Below, piece after piece: positions 63,506 through 64,000 of a DNA stretch of 64,000 bases. This DNA is from Endomychus coccineus. Lineage: Eukaryota > Arthropoda > Insecta > Coleoptera > Endomychidae. The stretch's first letter is position 1; every line of letters starts with the position of its first letter. A program made the translations under genes and the position numbers. The DNA lies in assembly GCA_958510875.1 (NCBI GenBank), contig OY294070.1, positions 43,352,306-43,416,305 on the forward strand, given 5' to 3'. A model generated the notes under the pieces. That model made no database searches and was not told the DNA's origin. It saw only the letters and a list, made by a program, of their open reading frames with translations.

Positions 63506-64000
63506 TTTAACGACATTGCCAGATGGACCTGGAACGATACAGGCGGCTGTGTTCTAATAATACGATAGGAACGACTAAACTGCTCGATCTTCAATCCGTG
63601 CTGCGAAACGTAGAAAAACTAATTTCTAAGGTTACGCCTTGATGAAAATTCAGTCTGCAAAACGTTGACAGCATCTAAGAACACTACTCAGTCATTTTCA
63701 AATATTTCAAAGATGACAGTCGCCCTCAGGTGTGCATCTTCGCTGTTTGCCGTTGTGGTTTTCCGGGTGCTCCTGCAAGGGGGCATTCGTGAAACTGCAA
63801 CCATAACCACTTCATGAATGAATAATTGTCGCAACATCTAGATTAAACAACTACAATGAACGAATAAAGTAAAGAAATTTGTATGCAACTTACCTATAAG
63901 GGGTCTACAGGAATATGTAGGTAACCTGCAGCTCCGACACCTGAAGTTTCGACTTCAGAAGCTTCGACCTCTGGAGATTCAACCACCTGAAACTTGTCGA

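Larger units (their letters stand above)
60775..64000 (-). repeat. Composite repeat B: two to three further copies of the 33345-36440 unit
   Basis: 60775-61080 is AT-rich and unassigned. From 61120 the unit starts (AGGAATATGTAGGTAA..., short-period GAGTTTCGACTC repeats, then the ERVGDV fragment), continuing to 62290; a second copy of the repeat part begins at 62290 and a third at 63890, cut by the window edge. 62760-63540 is a segment otherwise present only as scraps at 35395-35700 and 36290-36375. Confidence 0.7.

Overview
The window looks like arthropod, probably insect, nuclear DNA. It is AT-rich, has short introns with GT-AG borders and one TATA plus TCAGT-initiator promoter, and is built almost entirely from mobile and virus-derived DNA. 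The set of elements (Maverick/Polinton, BEL/Pao, Ty3/gypsy with tRNA-Lys-like primer sites, PIF/Harbinger, pogo/Tigger, a CR1/L2/jockey-like LINE, an R1-like LINE, a partitivirus-like capsid remnant) is typical of insects. I recognised no ordinary host gene. The species cannot be told from the sequence.

Layout. 1-1083: right part of a Tigger/jerky-type transposon, running off the left edge. 1084-17088: a Maverick/Polinton (adintovirus-like) element carrying, on the minus strand, small accessory genes, protein-primed DNA polymerase B, an RNase H-fold-like protein, major capsid, penton, adenain-like protease, a pX-like core protein and a phospholipase A2-like protein. Its plus strand carries a two-exon gene, the packaging ATPase, a DUF8207-like protein and the integrase. 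Polymerase, integrase, both capsid genes and the DUF8207-like gene are broken, while the ATPase, protease, core and PLA2 frames are open. 17089-18521: remnant of an LTR element (gag and a decayed primer site). 18522-21471: a DNA transposon with 35-bp TIRs and a 4-bp AATG duplication. 21793-28603: a very young BEL/Pao retrotransposon (548-bp LTRs differing at one base, one open 1747-codon frame, TTTCC duplication). It sits in the 3' end of another LTR element whose LTRs (28837-31634 and 31691-33344) lie tail to tail as a large imperfect palindrome. 33345-36440 and 60775-64000: repeated, decayed partitivirus-like capsid sequence linked to a short-period repeat. 36440-37041: R1-like LINE scrap. 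37068-60774: best explained as one gypsy element in minus orientation, its 5' LTR at the right and its 3' LTR at the left, opened up by five later insertions (pogo 38171-40681, Harbinger 41637-44574, LINE about 44946-48400, pogo 49237-52093, Harbinger 53261-54648).

How the parts work together. The Polinton holds a virus-like replication, packaging and capsid set divided between two divergent gene clusters with paired core promoters. Most other elements are single units whose ends, target duplications and internal lesions give their relative ages: the BEL element is youngest, the gypsy element is older than everything nested in it, and the virus-like capsid repeats have decayed into fragments. 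Frameshifts and stops are described but no broken viral gene is restored here. Family names come from motif recognition by eye, without database searches.
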